NCBI GenBank assembly: GCA_902496265.1 | Contig: CABVAD010000063.1 | Span: forward strand, 1 to 6,899 | Direction: 5' to 3' | From: an uncultured Oscillospiraceae bacterium | GTDB taxonomy: Bacteria > Bacillota > Clostridia > Oscillospirales > Acutalibacteraceae | Length of the DNA: 6,899 nucleotides | Shown: one piece after another, positions 6,879 through 6,899 of the stretch | Layout of the letters: each line of letters starts with the position of its first letter | How positions within the stretch are numbered: position 1 is the first letter of the stretch | Made by a program: the position numbers and the translations under genes | Notes under the pieces: generated by a model | The model's input: only the letters and a program-made list of their open reading frames with translations | What the model was told of the DNA's origin: nothing | Databases searched by the model: none

Positions 6879-6884
6879 ATTATA
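6879..6884 (-). promoter_or_regulatory. Candidate -10 box of the operon promoter
   Basis: The minus strand reads a perfect TATAAT here inside an AT-rich stretch. Transcription would start near base 6872, giving a leader of about 26 bases before the ATG at 6846. Only 15 bases remain upstream in the window, so the matching -35 box would lie beyond the right edge and cannot be checked. If correct, the leader is too short for a riboswitch. Confidence 0.5.
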
Positions 6885-6899
6885 CTTTATTTCGATAAA

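Overview
The window is a gut-type or anaerobic Firmicute-like (Clostridia, perhaps Oscillospiraceae/Lachnospiraceae-like) chromosomal segment. This is inferred from mid-range GC, a YerC/TrpR-type regulator typical of Firmicutes, strong purine-rich ribosome binding sites, and a cobalamin-dependent methionine synthase of the short Thermotoga/Clostridia kind. No species-level assignment is possible from the sequence alone.

All eight genes lie on the minus strand and are read from right to left. They are packed so tightly that they look like one long transcription unit. A -10-like box sits at the right edge (6879-6884), about 33 bases upstream of the first start codon. In transcription order the genes are: a family 3 amino-acid-binding lipoprotein (6846-6031); a stem-loop in a 75-base gap; an amino-acid ABC permease (5955-5302); its ATPase (5287-4529); a YerC-type TrpR-like DNA-binding protein (4519-4226); methylenetetrahydrofolate reductase MetF (4225-3365); a stand-alone methionine synthase reactivation-domain protein (3368-2775); the B12-dependent methionine synthase MetH without its own reactivation domain (2778-427); and a small EamA-type membrane transporter that runs off the left edge (411 to <1). 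From the regulator to metH the genes abut or overlap by ATGA junctions.

The central genes form a methyl-transfer module. MetF makes 5-methyltetrahydrofolate. MetH passes the methyl group through cobalamin to homocysteine to give methionine. The separate activation protein probably repairs cobalamin that has been oxidised to cob(II)alamin. The upstream ABC system imports an amino acid, and its place in the same unit suggests a sulfur amino acid or a relative, but the sequence does not prove this. The TrpR-like protein between transporter and met genes is a candidate local regulator, since no SAM riboswitch or T-box is visible in the window.

No mobile elements, CRISPR arrays, rRNA or tRNA genes were seen. 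The window is almost wholly coding; the longest non-coding stretch is 75 bases. Most of it is ordinary metabolism. The points worth a second look are the regulator's location and pocket residues, the split MetH, and the loss of the usual carboxylate-binding arginine in the binding protein.
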